From the NCBI GenBank assembly GCA_963576725.1, contig OY755238.1, forward strand, positions 29,841,201 through 29,905,200: 64,000 bases of DNA. Direction: 5' to 3'. Of the stretch, positions 63,664 to 64,000 are shown piece after piece. The first letter of the stretch is position 1; the number at the start of each line of letters is the position of its first letter. The notes below the pieces were generated by a model that was not told the DNA's origin, made no database searches, and saw only the letters and a list, made by a program, of their open reading frames with translations. The DNA is from Azorinus chamasolen (lineage: Eukaryota > Mollusca > Bivalvia > Cardiida > Solecurtidae). The translations under genes were made by a program, and so were the position numbers.

Positions 63664-64000
63664 TATTGTAGTTTTAAGGCAGAGAAACTAATTATAGCTT
63701 GGATTATGATAATGAACTGAGTGAAATACCGTGTAGAACCTATTTTAAGCGACTTATATTGATTGGATACAGGCATTTAAAAAGCCGGTGGTTGTTTAAT
63801 ACAGGGCACACGTAATGCAGAAAGCTCATGTAGGAACTTTCTGCATTACTTTTGACCCGTATTAAGCTATCACCTGCCTTACTGTTTGGTATTGCAGTTT
63901 AGGCAGAGAAACTAATTATAACTTGAAATTTCGATAATGCAGTTAGTGAAAAAAGTAGAACCTCTCTTAAGCGACCTTATATTTATTGGACACGGGAATC
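63664..64000. repeat. Hairpin of the TGCAGGG family and duplicated flanks, cut by the window end
   Basis: The hairpin GGTGGTTGTTTAATACAGGG..TACTTTTGACCCGTATTAAG lies at about 63,785-63,870. Sequence around 63,665-63,760 (GAGAAACTAATTATAGCTTG, AGAACCTATTTTAAGCGACT, GATTGGATACAGGCA) recurs at 63,905-64,000, so a second copy probably starts at the edge. Confidence 0.65.

Overview
The window looks like repeat-dense nuclear DNA of a marine or freshwater invertebrate, most likely a bivalve mollusc. The reasons are AT-rich intergenic sequence, no prokaryotic gene organisation, several eukaryotic transposon classes, and tandem-repeat elements of a kind I associate from memory with bivalves (openings reading TATGCCCCC, TATACCCCCAC and AGCTCACC..GAGC, and CCGTCTGTCCGT-rich tracts). 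I cannot name the species. No complete, confident host gene is present. Almost everything recognisable is mobile DNA in various stages of decay, and most long open frames are chance readings of repeats.

Layout. 1-4.9 kb: small inverted-repeat elements, C-tracts and two tRNA-like SINE heads. 4.9-7 kb: a reverse-transcriptase (RT) element (Penelope-like features, minus strand) inserted with a target duplication inside a pogo-type TIR element. 7-14.9 kb: palindromic MITEs, CGA-rich elements and a tandem satellite. 15-16.7 kb: a 5'-truncated LINE (minus). 17-25 kb: a 1.1-kb dispersed repeat, then a direct array of decayed LINE RT fragments, including a very recent 1.74-kb tandem duplication. 26-28 kb: a pogo-like MITE, a decayed DDE transposase and an RT-element 3' tail.

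29.5-39 kb: the most complex region. One Penelope-like RT gene is cut in two (29.5-30.1 kb and 37.6-39 kb) by about 7.5 kb of nested insertions. These include a 152-bp tandem array and a 4.7-kb element with about 160-bp terminal inverted repeats that carries a decayed large protein ending in a CXC-type cysteine cluster. 39-42.6 kb: a second decayed repetitive protein family (minus), itself interrupted by a copy of the 17-kb repeat. 43-49 kb: interstitial CCCTAA repeats, a CAGGGTTC-ended element, compound TIR repeats, a 165-bp tandem-repeat element and one candidate host exon.

50-64 kb: a foldback-like element with inverted satellite arms, a LINE 3' end, a Tc1/mariner transposon (55,243-56,601) with intact 33-bp TIRs but a twice-frameshifted transposase, and a dense field of about 215-250 bp MITEs. 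Those MITEs have termini TTAACC(C)TTT, are bounded by TTAA, and carry a large central palindrome.

The MITE families share TTAA ends (as in piggyBac- or Kolobok-type transposition) but have different central palindromes. Two independent nestings recover the expected empty-element length once the inserted DNA is removed, which confirms the element boundaries from sequence alone. No transposase that would mobilise the TTAA families is recognisable in the window.
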